A stretch of DNA of 64,000 bases from Cognatishimia activa (GCF_017798205.1 NZ_CP060010.1:2356001-2420000); one strand, 5' to 3'; counted from the first letter of the stretch, positions 42,715 to 51,567 are shown. Numbers and translations are program-made. The notes: generated by a model from the sequence alone, not told the origin.

Positions 42715-43724
42715 GCGTTATTTTTCAGGGCAACGGTCCAGCCATCACGATCCAAGACCTCGGACGCCCGGGACAGATCGCGGCGGGCCTGTCGCGCGGC
42801 GGGGCGATGGATCGTTTAGCCCTGTTTGAAGCAACGGCACTATTGGGGGCTGCGCATGTCTTGCCAGCGCTGGAGATTGCAGGGTTTGGCGGCACTTTCT
42901 TGTTCAAAGCCACAACCCGCATAGCGCTGACCGGCGCGCCGATGGTTGCGAGTTTGGACGACGCACCGCTAGCCTGGAACCAGACCCATTTGATCCCCTC
43001 CGGCGCACGTCTGGATCTGGGTGCCTGTCGCGCAGGCAGCTACGGATATCTGACCTTCGCGGGCGGCATTGAAAGCCCCCTTCATTTGAGCAGTCAGGCT
43101 GCGCATCTGATGGCTGGGATTGGCGCGGTGCTCGCAACGGGCGCGGAGATCACCTTTGCCCAGGATCCCGATCCCAATGCTGTGCAAGTGGGTTTGACTG
43201 CGGAAAACAGGTTTGACGGCGGCGTGTTGCATGTGGTCTCGGGCCCTCAGACCGATCTTTTTGATGCGGCGACGCAAAAGGCATTTTTTGAGGCCGAATT
43301 CACCAAATCCAACCGCGCCAATCGGCAGGGGATTGGTTTGGATCATCCAAGCCTCAAGTTCGGTACAGATCAGGCGGCGGGGCTTGCCTCGGATTTCATC
43401 ATGCAGGGGGACATTCAACAGACCGGAGACGGCGTGCCCTATGTGCTAATGGCAGAATGCCAGACCATGGGGGGCTATCCGCGCATCGGAACTGTCGTGC
43501 CGGATGATCTACCGAAACTGGCGCAGGCGCAGCCCGGAAAACCGTTTCGGTTCAAGCTGATATCGCGCAAAGAAGCCGAGGCGCGCACCAAATCCGAGGC
43601 GGATCAGCTTGCTGCGTTGCGCAGCAAATGCACTCCGGTCGTCAGAAACCCTGCCGACATGCGCGATCTTCTGAGCTATCAATTGATCAGTGGCGTCACA
43701 GCCGGACAGGACCCGGAGGGCTAA
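42711..43724 (+). CDS. pxpC: 5-oxoprolinase subunit C (KipA/biotin-dependent carboxyltransferase-like)
   Basis: 337 residues. Family pattern: GPAITIQDLGRPGQIAAGLSRGGAMDRLA near residues 9-38, GLDHPSLKF, DIQQTGDGVPYVLMAECQTMGGYPRIG near residue 232 and the C-terminal FKLISRKEAEA. PxpC forms the second catalytic half with PxpB for ATP-dependent ring opening. Cytoplasmic. It adjoins pxpA with no gap. Confidence 0.93.
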   Translation: MSVIFQGNGPAITIQDLGRPGQIAAGLSRGGAMDRLALFEATALLGAAHVLPALEIAGFGGTFLFKATTRIALTGAPMVASLDDAPLAWNQTHLIPSGARLDLGACRAGSYGYLTFAGGIESPLHLSSQAAHLMAGIGAVLATGAEITFAQDPDPNAVQVGLTAENRFDGGVLHVVSGPQTDLFDAATQKAFFEAEFTKSNRANRQGIGLDHPSLKFGTDQAAGLASDFIMQGDIQQTGDGVPYVLMAECQTMGGYPRIGTVVPDDLPKLAQAQPGKPFRFKLISRKEAEARTKSEADQLAALRSKCTPVVRNPADMRDLLSYQLISGVTAGQDPEG

Positions 43725-44480
43725 ATGGCAAAAGTAGACCTGAACGCGGATATGGGCGAAAGCTTTGGCCCTTGGCCGATGGGCAATGACGCGGCTTTGT
43801 TGGACATTGTCACCAGCGCCAATGTGGCCTGTGGCTGGCATGCAGGTGACGCGGATACGATGGCCACAACCATGGCCTTGGCTCGGGACAATGGCGTCAA
43901 CATCGGCGCGCATCCGGGGTTTGCGGATCTGCAAGGGTTTGGGCGGCGGCGCATTAAGTTGACGCCGACCGAGTTGGAAAACCTCGTTATTTATCAATTG
44001 GGTGCGGCGCAGGCGACAGCGGCGGCTTTGGGCACATCGTTGCGGCATCTCAAGCTGCACGGGGCTTTGGCCAATATGTGTGCCGAGGACGAAGATATGG
44101 CGCGCACTGCCTATAATGCGGCGCTGCGTGTGGCTCCGGATATTGTCATTATGGCCATCGCTGCAACGGCTCAGGAACGCGCGGTTCGGGCGTTGGACTG
44201 CAACTGGGTCGGAGAAATCTTTGCCGACCGCGCCTATGAGGACAACGGCCTTTTGGTAGATCGCAGCAAACCCGGCGCGGTGATCCATGACGCGCAAGAG
44301 GCCTCAGATCGCATTCTGCGCATGGTCGATCAGCAGGCGTTGATCTCGCAGAATGGTGTGAAGATCCCGACGCAGGTCGATACGATCTGCCTGCACGGGG
44401 ACGGAGAGACTGCGGTGCAAATCGCCCAGACCCTGCGGGGTAATCTTTCAAAAGCTGGCGTGGATATTCGGCCGTTCTAA
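43725..44480 (+). CDS. pxpA: 5-oxoprolinase subunit A (LamB/YcsF family)
   Basis: 251 residues. LamB/YcsF barrel with DLNADMGESFGPWPMGND at the start, SANVACGWHAGDADTM near residue 27, NIGAHPGFADLQGFGRR near residue 61 and the C-terminal ICLHGDGETAV. It activates 5-oxoproline by phosphorylation in the PxpABC complex. Last gene of pxpBCA; its stop overlaps by 4 bp the convergent metallo-hydrolase gene. Confidence 0.95.
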   Translation: MAKVDLNADMGESFGPWPMGNDAALLDIVTSANVACGWHAGDADTMATTMALARDNGVNIGAHPGFADLQGFGRRRIKLTPTELENLVIYQLGAAQATAAALGTSLRHLKLHGALANMCAEDEDMARTAYNAALRVAPDIVIMAIAATAQERAVRALDCNWVGEIFADRAYEDNGLLVDRSKPGAVIHDAQEASDRILRMVDQQALISQNGVKIPTQVDTICLHGDGETAVQIAQTLRGNLSKAGVDIRPF

Positions 44481-45277
44481 AGGTCGAAGGTCAGGCGCAA
44501 GCCGTCATAGGCCGGAATAATATGATCTGCGGTTTCCGCCGCGACGGTCTCGTAATCCAGATCCACATGCATATTGGTCAAAACGGCCTGTTCGGGCGCG
44601 GCGCGCTCGATCCACTCAAGGCTATTGTCCAAATGCGAATGCGACGGATGCGGCGTGCGGCGCAATGCGTCCAGGATCCAGCATTTAAGGCCCGAAATCT
44701 GCTCCCATGCCTCGTCAGAAATCCCTGAAACATCAGGCAGATAAAAGACGTCATTCACCCGAAATCCCAGCGAGTCGATGCTGCCGTGCTCGACTTCAAT
44801 CGGCGTCAAGACAATGTCGCCGCCCGCGCCAGACACGGTGACGTCTCCGTCGATGCCGTGCAGGTCCAAAATAGGTGGATAAGGCGAGTTCGGCGGCTGC
44901 ACAAAGGCATAGCCAAAGCGTGACAACAGCGCGTCTTGGGTGGGACCATCGGCATAGACTTTGACCCGCTCGCGCATATTGAACACGATCATACGCAGAT
45001 CGTCGATCCCATGCACATGATCGGCATGAGAATGCGTGTAAACGACCCCATCAATATGCCCCACATTTTCGCGCAAGAGCTGCTGGCGCATGTCCGGAGA
45101 GGTGTCGATCAGAACCGTGGTCTTGCCATCTGCAGTCTCGCGTTCGATCAACAGAGAGCATCGGGTGCGCGTGTTTTTTGGGTTTTCCGGATCACAATCG
45201 CCCCAGACACCGCCCAGTCGCGGCACTCCGCCCGAGCTGCCACAGCCCAGGATGGTGAAGGTGATCGTCCCGCTCAT
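44477..45277 (-). CDS. Metallo-beta-lactamase-fold phosphodiesterase (PhnP-like)
   Basis: 266 residues. The MBL metal site is THSHADHVHGIDD near residue 80; further ligands are in YLPDVSGISDEA and TNMHVDLDYE near the C-terminus. The N-terminus TILGCGSSGGVPRLGGVWGD followed by SLLIE resembles PhnP, which opens 5-phosphoribosyl 1,2-cyclic phosphate after C-P lyase action. Here it is the last gene of the tmk-holB-tatD operon, not of the phn operon, so a general housekeeping role is equally likely. It overlaps tatD by 4 bp. Confidence 0.85.
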   Translation of the reverse strand: MSGTITFTILGCGSSGGVPRLGGVWGDCDPENPKNTRTRCSLLIERETADGKTTVLIDTSPDMRQQLLRENVGHIDGVVYTHSHADHVHGIDDLRMIVFNMRERVKVYADGPTQDALLSRFGYAFVQPPNSPYPPILDLHGIDGDVTVSGAGGDIVLTPIEVEHGSIDSLGFRVNDVFYLPDVSGISDEAWEQISGLKCWILDALRRTPHPSHSHLDNSLEWIERAAPEQAVLTNMHVDLDYETVAAETADHIIPAYDGLRLTFDL

Positions 45278-46080
45278 GCAGCGCTTGCCTGCGTGAGGGT
45301 GGCTTTGGAAAACAGCCGTTCGAAATTGGCTTCGGTCTGGGTCGCGAAGTCTGCGTAGTCCATGCCAAAGACCTCAGCCCCTTTGCGCGCGGTGTGGGCC
45401 ACATAAGACGGCTCATTGCGTTTGCCGCGGAAGGGCGGGGGCGCCAGATAGGGTGCGTCGGTTTCCACGAGGATGCGATCTACCGGCGCGCGGGCGAAAA
45501 TATCGCGCAATTCCTGGCTTTTAGGGAAGGCGGCGATGCCGGACATGGACAGGTAGAACCCCAGATCCAAAGCGGCTTTTGCGAGCTCTGCAGAGGAGCT
45601 GAAGCAGTGCATCACACAGGAATAGGGCGCGTTGGCGTGTTCCTCAGACAGGATCCGCGCCATATCGTCATCCGCTGCGCGGGCATGAATGATCAGTGGC
45701 AGGCCGGTTTCTTGGGCGGCTTGGATGTGAACACGCAGCGAGGTCTTTTGGATCTCGGCGGAATCGGCGGTGTAGTGATAATCCAGACCGGTCTCTCCAA
45801 TCCCGACGAATTTGGGATGCGAGGACAGCGCCACCAACTCTTCAACCGTCGCCAATGGCTCGCTGGCTGCACTCATTGGGTGCGTCCCAGCCGCATAGAA
45901 AATCGGCGCATGGGCTTCGGCGATGGCGCGCACAGAGGGCTCGTTTTTCAGTTTCGTGCAGATTGTCACCATGCGATGCACGCCAGCCTCTGCGGCTTTG
46001 GCAACGAAATCGCCGATTTGGCCCTCAAAGTCTGGGAAATCGAGGTGGCAATGGCTGTCAGTGATCAGTGGTTCGGACAT
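45274..46080 (-). CDS. tatD: TatD-family metal-dependent deoxyribonuclease
   Basis: 268 residues from ATG 46080 (MSEPLITDSHCHLDFPDFEG). Metal ligands appear in DSHCHLD near residue 8, GIGETGLDYHY near residue 92, LIIHARAAD near residue 130, VMHCFSSS near residue 157 and LVETDAPYLAP near residue 207. TatD proteins are 3'-5' exonucleases or quality-control hydrolases in the cytoplasm. Clustering with holB and tmk is common in alphaproteobacteria. It overlaps both neighbours. Confidence 0.93.
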   Translation of the reverse strand: MSEPLITDSHCHLDFPDFEGQIGDFVAKAAEAGVHRMVTICTKLKNEPSVRAIAEAHAPIFYAAGTHPMSAASEPLATVEELVALSSHPKFVGIGETGLDYHYTADSAEIQKTSLRVHIQAAQETGLPLIIHARAADDDMARILSEEHANAPYSCVMHCFSSSAELAKAALDLGFYLSMSGIAAFPKSQELRDIFARAPVDRILVETDAPYLAPPPFRGKRNEPSYVAHTARKGAEVFGMDYADFATQTEANFERLFSKATLTQASAA

Positions 46081-47201
46081 TAAAAACGCTGCGCGGTTTG
46101 TTGGATCTTCCAAACCGTATCAAGCACCAAAGCGGCAGGGTCAAGGTTCACCGACTTGCCGTGACGGCTCCGCGCAGAGATTTCCTGCGCCACATCCGCC
46201 CAGGCCCGCGCCTGTGCCGGGTTTTTGGACAGGTTTGCCAGCACTTGTGCCTCATTCGGCGCGGCTTCGATTTGTGGTAGCTGTCCGGTCGCACCGACCC
46301 GTACGAGGCGCAAGAGCAAAAGGTCGATGAGGTTAAGCAGATGATCCAGCCGATCTTGTTGTCCGGGCATCGCGGCACTTTCCGCTAAGGCCATCGCCGC
46401 TTGCCTGTCCGGGCGCGGCATGCCCGCAAAGAGCGCCACCAATTGCGCGTAGATTTCGGTTCCACCCGATTGCGCCAAACGCATCGCTTCCCCGACCGAG
46501 CCCCCGGCGAGTTCAGCGAGCTCTGGCGAGGCGGGCTCGCCCGGATCGGCCTGTTCCAGCGCGCGCGCCATATCGTCAGGCGACAAAGGCGCAAGACGCA
46601 GCTCGCGACAGCGGCTGCGGATCGTGGGCAAAAGGCGCGAGGGCTGATGGCTGATCAGCAAAAGCGTGGTGTCAGCAGGGGGCTCTTCGAGCAGTTTCAA
46701 GAGCGCATTGGCAGCTGAGACGTTCATCTCATCCGCGCTGTCGACAATCACAACGCGGTGGCCGCCGTCGGCGGCTGACAGGGAAAAGAAGTTCTTGAGC
46801 CGCCGCACTTCGTCCACAGTGATCTGGGCTTTGAACTTCTTGGTTTTCTCGTCATAGGGCCGTTTGACCGTCACAAGGCCGGGTTCAGACCCCGCCTGAA
46901 TGCGACGCGCCACCGGATGTTCAGGATCAATCGCGAGCGAGGTCGGGGCAGGGGGCGCGCCAAAGAGGCTATCACCGTCGTCCTTTGGCGTCGCGATCAG
47001 AAAGCGCGCGATCTGCCAGGCCAAAGTGGCCTTGCCGATCCCGCGCGGTCCCGTGATCAGCCAGCCATGGTGCAGACGGCCTGCGTTAAACACATCCAGA
47101 AACCCGCGTTCTGCTGCCTCTTGCCCAAAGATCTTCGCCGTCTCACGCGGGTGAGGCGCACCGTCGATCTGGTCGGATTGGGGCAGGGCGTCGTCAGTCA
47201 T
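46080..47201 (-). CDS. holB: DNA polymerase III subunit delta prime
   Basis: 373 residues; clamp-loader subunit. WLITGPRGIGKATLAWQIARFL near residue 48 is the Walker A region, SADEMNVSAANALLKLLEEPPADTTLLLISHQPSRLLPTIRSRC (residues about 155-198, given in parts) is the classic SRC-motif stretch of clamp loaders. There is no zinc-binding four-cysteine module, as is usual for many alphaproteobacterial delta-prime proteins. Starts 8 bp inside tmk and ends at the tatD start codon. Confidence 0.93.
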   Translation of the reverse strand: MTDDALPQSDQIDGAPHPRETAKIFGQEAAERGFLDVFNAGRLHHGWLITGPRGIGKATLAWQIARFLIATPKDDGDSLFGAPPAPTSLAIDPEHPVARRIQAGSEPGLVTVKRPYDEKTKKFKAQITVDEVRRLKNFFSLSAADGGHRVVIVDSADEMNVSAANALLKLLEEPPADTTLLLISHQPSRLLPTIRSRCRELRLAPLSPDDMARALEQADPGEPASPELAELAGGSVGEAMRLAQSGGTEIYAQLVALFAGMPRPDRQAAMALAESAAMPGQQDRLDHLLNLIDLLLLRLVRVGATGQLPQIEAAPNEAQVLANLSKNPAQARAWADVAQEISARSRHGKSVNLDPAALVLDTVWKIQQTAQRF

Positions 47202-47820
47202 TCAGATAGTCTAACACAGATTTCAGCACGTCAGCGGCGACGTCATCCATGCTTTGATCACCATTGATGATCCGGTAGCGGTCGGCAAATTCTCGGGACA
47301 GATCCAGAAATCCCGCGCGCATTTTGTTTTGCAGCTCTTGGCCGAAGTCCTCGAACCGCTCCTCCGCGGTTTGCCGCCCCTTGGCGCGTGCGAGCCCCGT
47401 GGCAGGGTCCATATCAATCAGTACGGTCAGATCCGGCTCGCGCCCAATCATCAGGTCGTGGAGTTGATCAACAAGCGCGCGCAGGTCGCCGCGCGAGAGG
47501 CCCTGATACATGCGTGTGCTGTCGGCAAATCGATCACAGAGCACGATTTTTCCGGCCTCAAGTGCGGGCAGGATCGTGCGTTCCATGTGGTCGCGCCGGG
47601 CGGCTGTGAACAGGAGGATTTCGGTTTCAGCCGACCAGCGATCCGTTGCGCCTTCAAGCACAAGAGAGCGGATCTCTTCGGCTCCTTCTGATCCGCCCGG
47701 TTCACGCGTGACAACCACGTCGTGGCCAGCGGCCTTGAGCGCCTCGGCCAAACGCTTGAGTTGGGTCGATTTCCCAGACCCATCAATACCCTCAAAGGTG
47801 ATGAATGCGCCGTTGCCCAT
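47194..47820 (-). CDS. tmk: Thymidylate kinase
   Basis: 208 residues. Phosphorylates dTMP to dTDP. P-loop FEGIDGSGKST near residue 9, the DR motif VLCDRFADSTRMYQG near residue 93 and the LID TGLARAKGRQTAEERFED near residue 140 are all as expected. Preceded by dacA with a 15-bp spacer and overlapping holB by 8 bp. Confidence 0.95.
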   Translation of the reverse strand: MGNGAFITFEGIDGSGKSTQLKRLAEALKAAGHDVVVTREPGGSEGAEEIRSLVLEGATDRWSAETEILLFTAARRDHMERTILPALEAGKIVLCDRFADSTRMYQGLSRGDLRALVDQLHDLMIGREPDLTVLIDMDPATGLARAKGRQTAEERFEDFGQELQNKMRAGFLDLSREFADRYRIINGDQSMDDVAADVLKSVLDYLND

Positions 47821-47835
47821 GTCTTTGAATTTCCT

Positions 47836-48993
47836 TTAGGACCCAAGCCCGAAGTTCTTCATCAGAACCGCAGTCGCCGTGCGCATCCGTACCGAAAACC
47901 CGCCCGCGGTAACAGAGCTTTCCGCAACCAGCGGCACGCGGACCTCTGGCAGATCACCTGCTTGGATCACGAGTTCGGCGATCTCTTGGCCGGCCTCAAT
48001 CGGGGCTTGTAGAGGGCCGTTATAGACCACTTCGGCCGCGATCTCATCGCCTGCTGAAACCGGAACAAGGATGTCGATGTCATCTGTGGCCACAAGACCG
48101 ACACGCGGCGCATCTCCCATCCAGACATCAGCGTCGGCCACGCGTTTGCCCGCGCGCAGGATGGTTTTCGTGCTGAACTGACGAAACGCCCAATTGACGA
48201 TTTGTTCTGAAACTTCAGCACGTTCCTTGGCGCTTGTCATGCCAGAGACCGCAAAGATCACACGACGTGGCCCCTGTTTGGCCGACCCCACAAGGCCATA
48301 GCCCGCTTCCTGAGTATGGCCGGTTTTAAGACCATCCGCGCCGACACCAAGGCGCAACAAGGGATTGCGGTTGTTCACATTCTGAGGCGCGCGCCCGTCG
48401 AATTCGAACTTGGTTTCCGAGAACATCGGATAGAACTCGGGAAAATCTGTAATGAGGCGGTTCGCGAGCAAGGCCAGATCTCGCATCGACATGCGATGCC
48501 CGGGCGCGGGCCAACCGTTGGAGTTCGCGAAGGTCGAGCTAGTCATACCCATTTGGCGCGCGCGCAGGGTCATCTGACGGGCAAAGCCTGCCTCTGTTCC
48601 GTCTGGCGATAGCGTCTCGGCAATCACCGCACAGGCGTCATTGCCGGACAAAACAATAATGCCACGGATCAAATCCACGACCTTCACTCGGTCCGTCGTG
48701 TCCAGAAACATGGTTGAACCGCCATAGTTCATCGCGTGCTGCGACACCGGCAGTTTCTCTTCCATATTTAGCCGCCCGTCGCGCACGGCCTCAAAGGCCA
48801 TATAGAGCGTCATAAGCTTGGACATGGACGCAGGCGGCAAAGCCTCATCCGCGCGCTTGGAAAACAGGATCGTGCCCGTGGTGTGGTCAATCACAAACCC
48901 CGCCTTGGCGCGGTTTTCAAATGCAGACACAGGTGCCGCCAACAGCGCCGCACAAAGAACAGAAGCCAATAAGCGTTTGGCAGATGAAAACAT
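47836..48993 (-). CDS. dacA: D-alanyl-D-alanine carboxypeptidase (DacA/PBP5-type)
   Basis: 385 residues from ATG 48993 with a Sec signal peptide (MFSSAKRLLASVLCAALLAAPVSA, shown in part). The three penicillin-binding motifs are present: SMSK near residue 57, SGND near residue 118 and KTGHT near residue 220. The C-terminal beta-rich domain (about 270-385) is PBP5_C. It trims the terminal D-Ala of peptidoglycan peptides in the periplasm. It lies 25 bp after the SPOR lipoprotein gene, a pairing that suggests septal cell-wall work. Confidence 0.94.
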   Translation of the reverse strand: MFSSAKRLLASVLCAALLAAPVSAFENRAKAGFVIDHTTGTILFSKRADEALPPASMSKLMTLYMAFEAVRDGRLNMEEKLPVSQHAMNYGGSTMFLDTTDRVKVVDLIRGIIVLSGNDACAVIAETLSPDGTEAGFARQMTLRARQMGMTSSTFANSNGWPAPGHRMSMRDLALLANRLITDFPEFYPMFSETKFEFDGRAPQNVNNRNPLLRLGVGADGLKTGHTQEAGYGLVGSAKQGPRRVIFAVSGMTSAKERAEVSEQIVNWAFRQFSTKTILRAGKRVADADVWMGDAPRVGLVATDDIDILVPVSAGDEIAAEVVYNGPLQAPIEAGQEIAELVIQAGDLPEVRVPLVAESSVTAGGFSVRMRTATAVLMKNFGLGS

Positions 48994-49018
48994 AAAACGG
49001 GTCTCCAAAAGATCCGGG

Positions 49019-49837
49019 TTAGTTGGACACCGCATAGGCGTCGGTAAAGCCATTGTCACGGATGCGCTTGATCAGGGAATTCAGCTCGGACCGCGTGGTC
49101 GCAGGCCCTACGATGACACGCCAGAAGGGTTTGCCCTTGATCGTTTGCGCTTTGACCGTCGGGATCATGCCCGCATTGCGCATCTGAGCCGCAGCATTGT
49201 TGGCGTTGTTTTCAACGCTGAAAATGCCGATCTGAACGAATGGCTTGGCGAGATTTGATTGTACCACAGGTGCCGCCGCGGGTTGAGAGGCCTCGGCATT
49301 GTCAATGGCCGCGGACGCCGATGCGATGGGATCCAGCGTCTCTTCGGTCACGGCCTCTGCCGTTTCCACGCTGTCCACGGTTTCCGCAACCACAGGCGCT
49401 TCTTCGCGCCGCAGGGCGGTTACTTCGATTTCGACCGGCTGTCCTGCGAGGACGGAAATCGCCGCCGCCGCGTCAGACGAGAGTTGAACGCGCGGCCCTG
49501 GGATCGCACGTTCGCGCCGGAAGAGAGCGCCGATGACAAACTTGCCATTTGCTTTGTTTTTGATGATCACCCGCTCGGGTTCCGTCACATCCGGATGCGC
49601 AACCCAGACGCCACCCAATGAGGGTCGACCGTCCCAAAGACCCGCTTCCGAGACGTAAAATACCTCGGGCGCTTCGACATCGCGCTCGACAACAGTGGTT
49701 GACGTGGTTTCCACCGGCGCATCCGCACCCGCGTTGCCGCCGAGGTTAAACCCCTGAAAATCCTCGCAACCGGCCAAGAGGCCAAGCGCCAAAACGCCCG
49801 CTAAGGTTTTGGAAAGAATAGTGAACTGCCTGTTCAT
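49019..49837 (-). CDS. SPOR-domain lipoprotein with RlpA-like core
   Basis: 272 residues from ATG 49837. The signal sequence ends in a lipobox (LGLLAGC) with the lipidated Cys near residue 24. Residues about 70-140 (VIIKNKANGKFVIGALFRRE, VQLSSDAAAAISVLAGQPVE) look like a shortened double-psi beta-barrel related to RlpA, followed by an Ala/Glu-rich linker. A C-terminal SPOR domain is clear (FVQIGIFSVENNANNAAAQM near residue 200, FWRVIVGPATTRSEL). SPOR domains bind denuded glycan at the division site. RlpA enzymes are lytic transglycosylases, but whether the shortened domain is active is unclear. Confidence 0.8.
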   Translation of the reverse strand: MNRQFTILSKTLAGVLALGLLAGCEDFQGFNLGGNAGADAPVETTSTTVVERDVEAPEVFYVSEAGLWDGRPSLGGVWVAHPDVTEPERVIIKNKANGKFVIGALFRRERAIPGPRVQLSSDAAAAISVLAGQPVEIEVTALRREEAPVVAETVDSVETAEAVTEETLDPIASASAAIDNAEASQPAAAPVVQSNLAKPFVQIGIFSVENNANNAAAQMRNAGMIPTVKAQTIKGKPFWRVIVGPATTRSELNSLIKRIRDNGFTDAYAVSN

Positions 49838-50044
49838 GTGCCCTGCTGTCATCCTGCCTTGCCCTTTGCCTGATGCGCTTGTTCCAAGGTCGTTGTTGGG
49901 CATCGCACCCACAAGACCCCTTTTATTTATGCGGTAGTGTAACGAGAGCGATGCAGCAAGGAAAGTCTGCGTAAGGCAATAGGCGAATTTTCCCTCAATT
50001 GCGGTCTTTCAGAATCAAAGCGGGGGCGCTAGACGGATCAAACC

Positions 50045-50134
50045 GGAGGAGTGGCAGAGCGGTTGAATGCACTGGTCTTGAAAACCAGCAAGGGTTAACG
50101 CCCTTCGTGGGTTCGAATCCCACCTCCTCCGCCA
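50045..50134 (+). tRNA. tRNA-Ser(UGA)
   Basis: Acceptor GGAGGAG pairs with CTCCTCC; anticodon stem CTGGT/ACCAG encloses loop CTTGAAA with anticodon TGA; there is a long variable arm (AGGGTTAACGCCCT region) typical of class II serine tRNAs, and the T-loop GGTTCGAATCC. Discriminator G and an encoded CCA end the gene at 50134. Reads UCA codons. Confidence 0.97.
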
Positions 50135-50889
50135 TTAACTTCAATTTTTATTGGGCTAAATAGTGTCATTTAGATACTACCCCACATAAGGCCCCACAAA
50201 ATCGAAGCCGCTTGGCGTGTTGTTGACTTGAAGTTGACTTTGGCAAAAACCGGGATTGCTTTCAAAAGCGAAGACCTCGCCAAGAGAGCGGATTAGCCTC
50301 ATCTGACTGGTCCAGCTTGATTTTTACTCGCGCGTTGGCCAATGCTCAATCGGTTTGATGCTTTCCTAGGCTGGCGGGAGTTAGTCCAACGCACTGGTTT
50401 GACGTACTGTGTTGTAGGCTTGTTCCATTTTCAACTCAGGAACTGAGCTTCGCGCAGGCTGCAAAAAACCTAAGACCCGAGTAGGCCACCCCTCAACTGC
50501 CCATTTAAGCATTCGCCGAACACGTTTCCACAGGTTGATACCTACTCGATATTTGCGATTAGTGTGCCAAAAGTTGTGATCCAATCTCGAACAGCCTTAG
50601 CGACAAACTCTGCGTCGTTGCCTAAGCTGCGGATTGCGTTCCATTGAAAGACCATGTCGAGAATTGTCTTCCGTCAGTGTAAACCGTCTATTTTGCCTAT
50701 CAAGGTTTGGGTTGAATAACTCTGCCTCAATCCAACCAATAGAAACGGACTGGTGGTATAATAGCCGTGACTTGAACCTATTTGCCTCGGGCTTTCTCAA
50801 TGGCGACAAAAACCGGTACGCGTATTGTGTATGGGCGGTAGAATTTTGGAAATTCGAGATGGCACTTCAAACTCTGTGGCCCTTCTATT
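50135..50889. other. Low-GC spacer downstream of tRNA-Ser with decayed sequence
   Basis: About 750 bp of visibly lower GC than the rest of the window, with no intact gene. It includes a direct repeat GTTGACTT (50222-50229 and 50233-50240) and fragments of coding-like sequence on the minus strand (described separately). Position at the 3' end of a tRNA is typical of a former integration site. No integrase, no second copy of the tRNA 3' end and no inverted terminal repeats were seen. Confidence 0.5.
50542..50765 (-). pseudogene. Decayed gene fragment, unidentified
   Basis: On the minus strand, one frame gives YHQSVSIGWIEAELFNPN and then RQNRRFTLTEDN with protein-like character. About 50665 the sense appears to continue in another frame as ILDMVFQWNAIRSLGNDAEF and AVRDWITTFGTLIANIE, ending at TAG (50542-50544). 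A one- or two-base deletion would join them. No family is recognised. Upstream of the first part the reading breaks again. I read this as the 3' end of a broken gene of 150 codons or more; chance resemblance is possible. Confidence 0.35.
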
Positions 50890-50901
50890 ATGGGAATTGG
50901 T

Positions 50902-51567
50902 ATGTCGATTGGAGATTGGACAGAAAGCTTTGTCGGGACGCGAAACTTGCCGCGCAATGTGCGTGACAAGCTTCTGCGTGAGGCCCGCGTGGTCAAGTTT
51001 GCAAAGGGCACCGAGGTGTTCGGTCCAGAAAATATTCCCGACAGTCTCATGTTTCTATACTCTGGGTGCATACGCGTCTCCCAATCCTCCGAGAGTGGTC
51101 GCGAGATCGTTCTTTATAGGGTTGAGGCCGGCGAAAGCTGCGTGCTGACGACAGCCTGCATGCTCTCGGAAGAGGCTTACAATGCTGAAGGCGTCGCGGA
51201 GACTGAGGTCGTTGCGATCACTTTACCAAAACCCTCGTTCGACAGGCTTGCGTCGGAAGAAGACAGCTTTCGCGCCTTTGTTTTTCAGGCCTATTCGAGA
51301 CGTTTGATAGATTTACTGCGTGTTGTTGATGACGTGGCCTTTGGACGAATGGACGTGCGTCTTGCGCAAAGGCTTCTGGATCTGGCAGGCGAAGACCTAC
51401 AGCTGAAAGTCACCCATCAAACCTTGGCCGGTGAATTGGGTACTGCGCGTGAGGTCGTTTCGCGAATCTTGAATGATTTCCAGAAACGAAACCTGATCGG
51501 GCAGACACGTGGTCACATTTCGATTTTAAATAAGAACGAACTCCAACGCTTGGCAGAAAGCGTCTAG
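50902..51567 (+). CDS. Crp/Fnr-family transcriptional regulator
   Basis: 221 residues from ATG 50902 (50890 is an alternative). The N-terminal cyclic-nucleotide-type barrel contains ENIPDSLMFLYSGCIRVSQ and VEAGESCVLTTACMLSEEA; the C-terminal helix-turn-helix is LAGELGTAREVVSRILNDFQ near residue 170. Fnr-type N-terminal iron-sulfur cysteines are absent, but Cys56, Cys80 and Cys86 lie in the barrel. Its place directly before persulfide dioxygenase, DUF442 and SulP genes suggests it senses sulfide, persulfide or redox state and controls them. It is independent of the soxR repressor further on. Confidence 0.88.
   Translation: MSIGDWTESFVGTRNLPRNVRDKLLREARVVKFAKGTEVFGPENIPDSLMFLYSGCIRVSQSSESGREIVLYRVEAGESCVLTTACMLSEEAYNAEGVAETEVVAITLPKPSFDRLASEEDSFRAFVFQAYSRRLIDLLRVVDDVAFGRMDVRLAQRLLDLAGEDLQLKVTHQTLAGELGTAREVVSRILNDFQKRNLIGQTRGHISILNKNELQRLAESV

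Noticed and set aside
50135-50889. Intact integrase or insertion sequence after the tRNA
   Set aside because: No integrase or transposase motif and no terminal inverted repeats are visible; only fragments remain.
50778-51071. 97-codon minus-strand frame overlapping the Crp/Fnr gene
   Set aside because: Half of it is antisense to a well-supported regulator; only the part below 50880 could belong to the decayed remnant.
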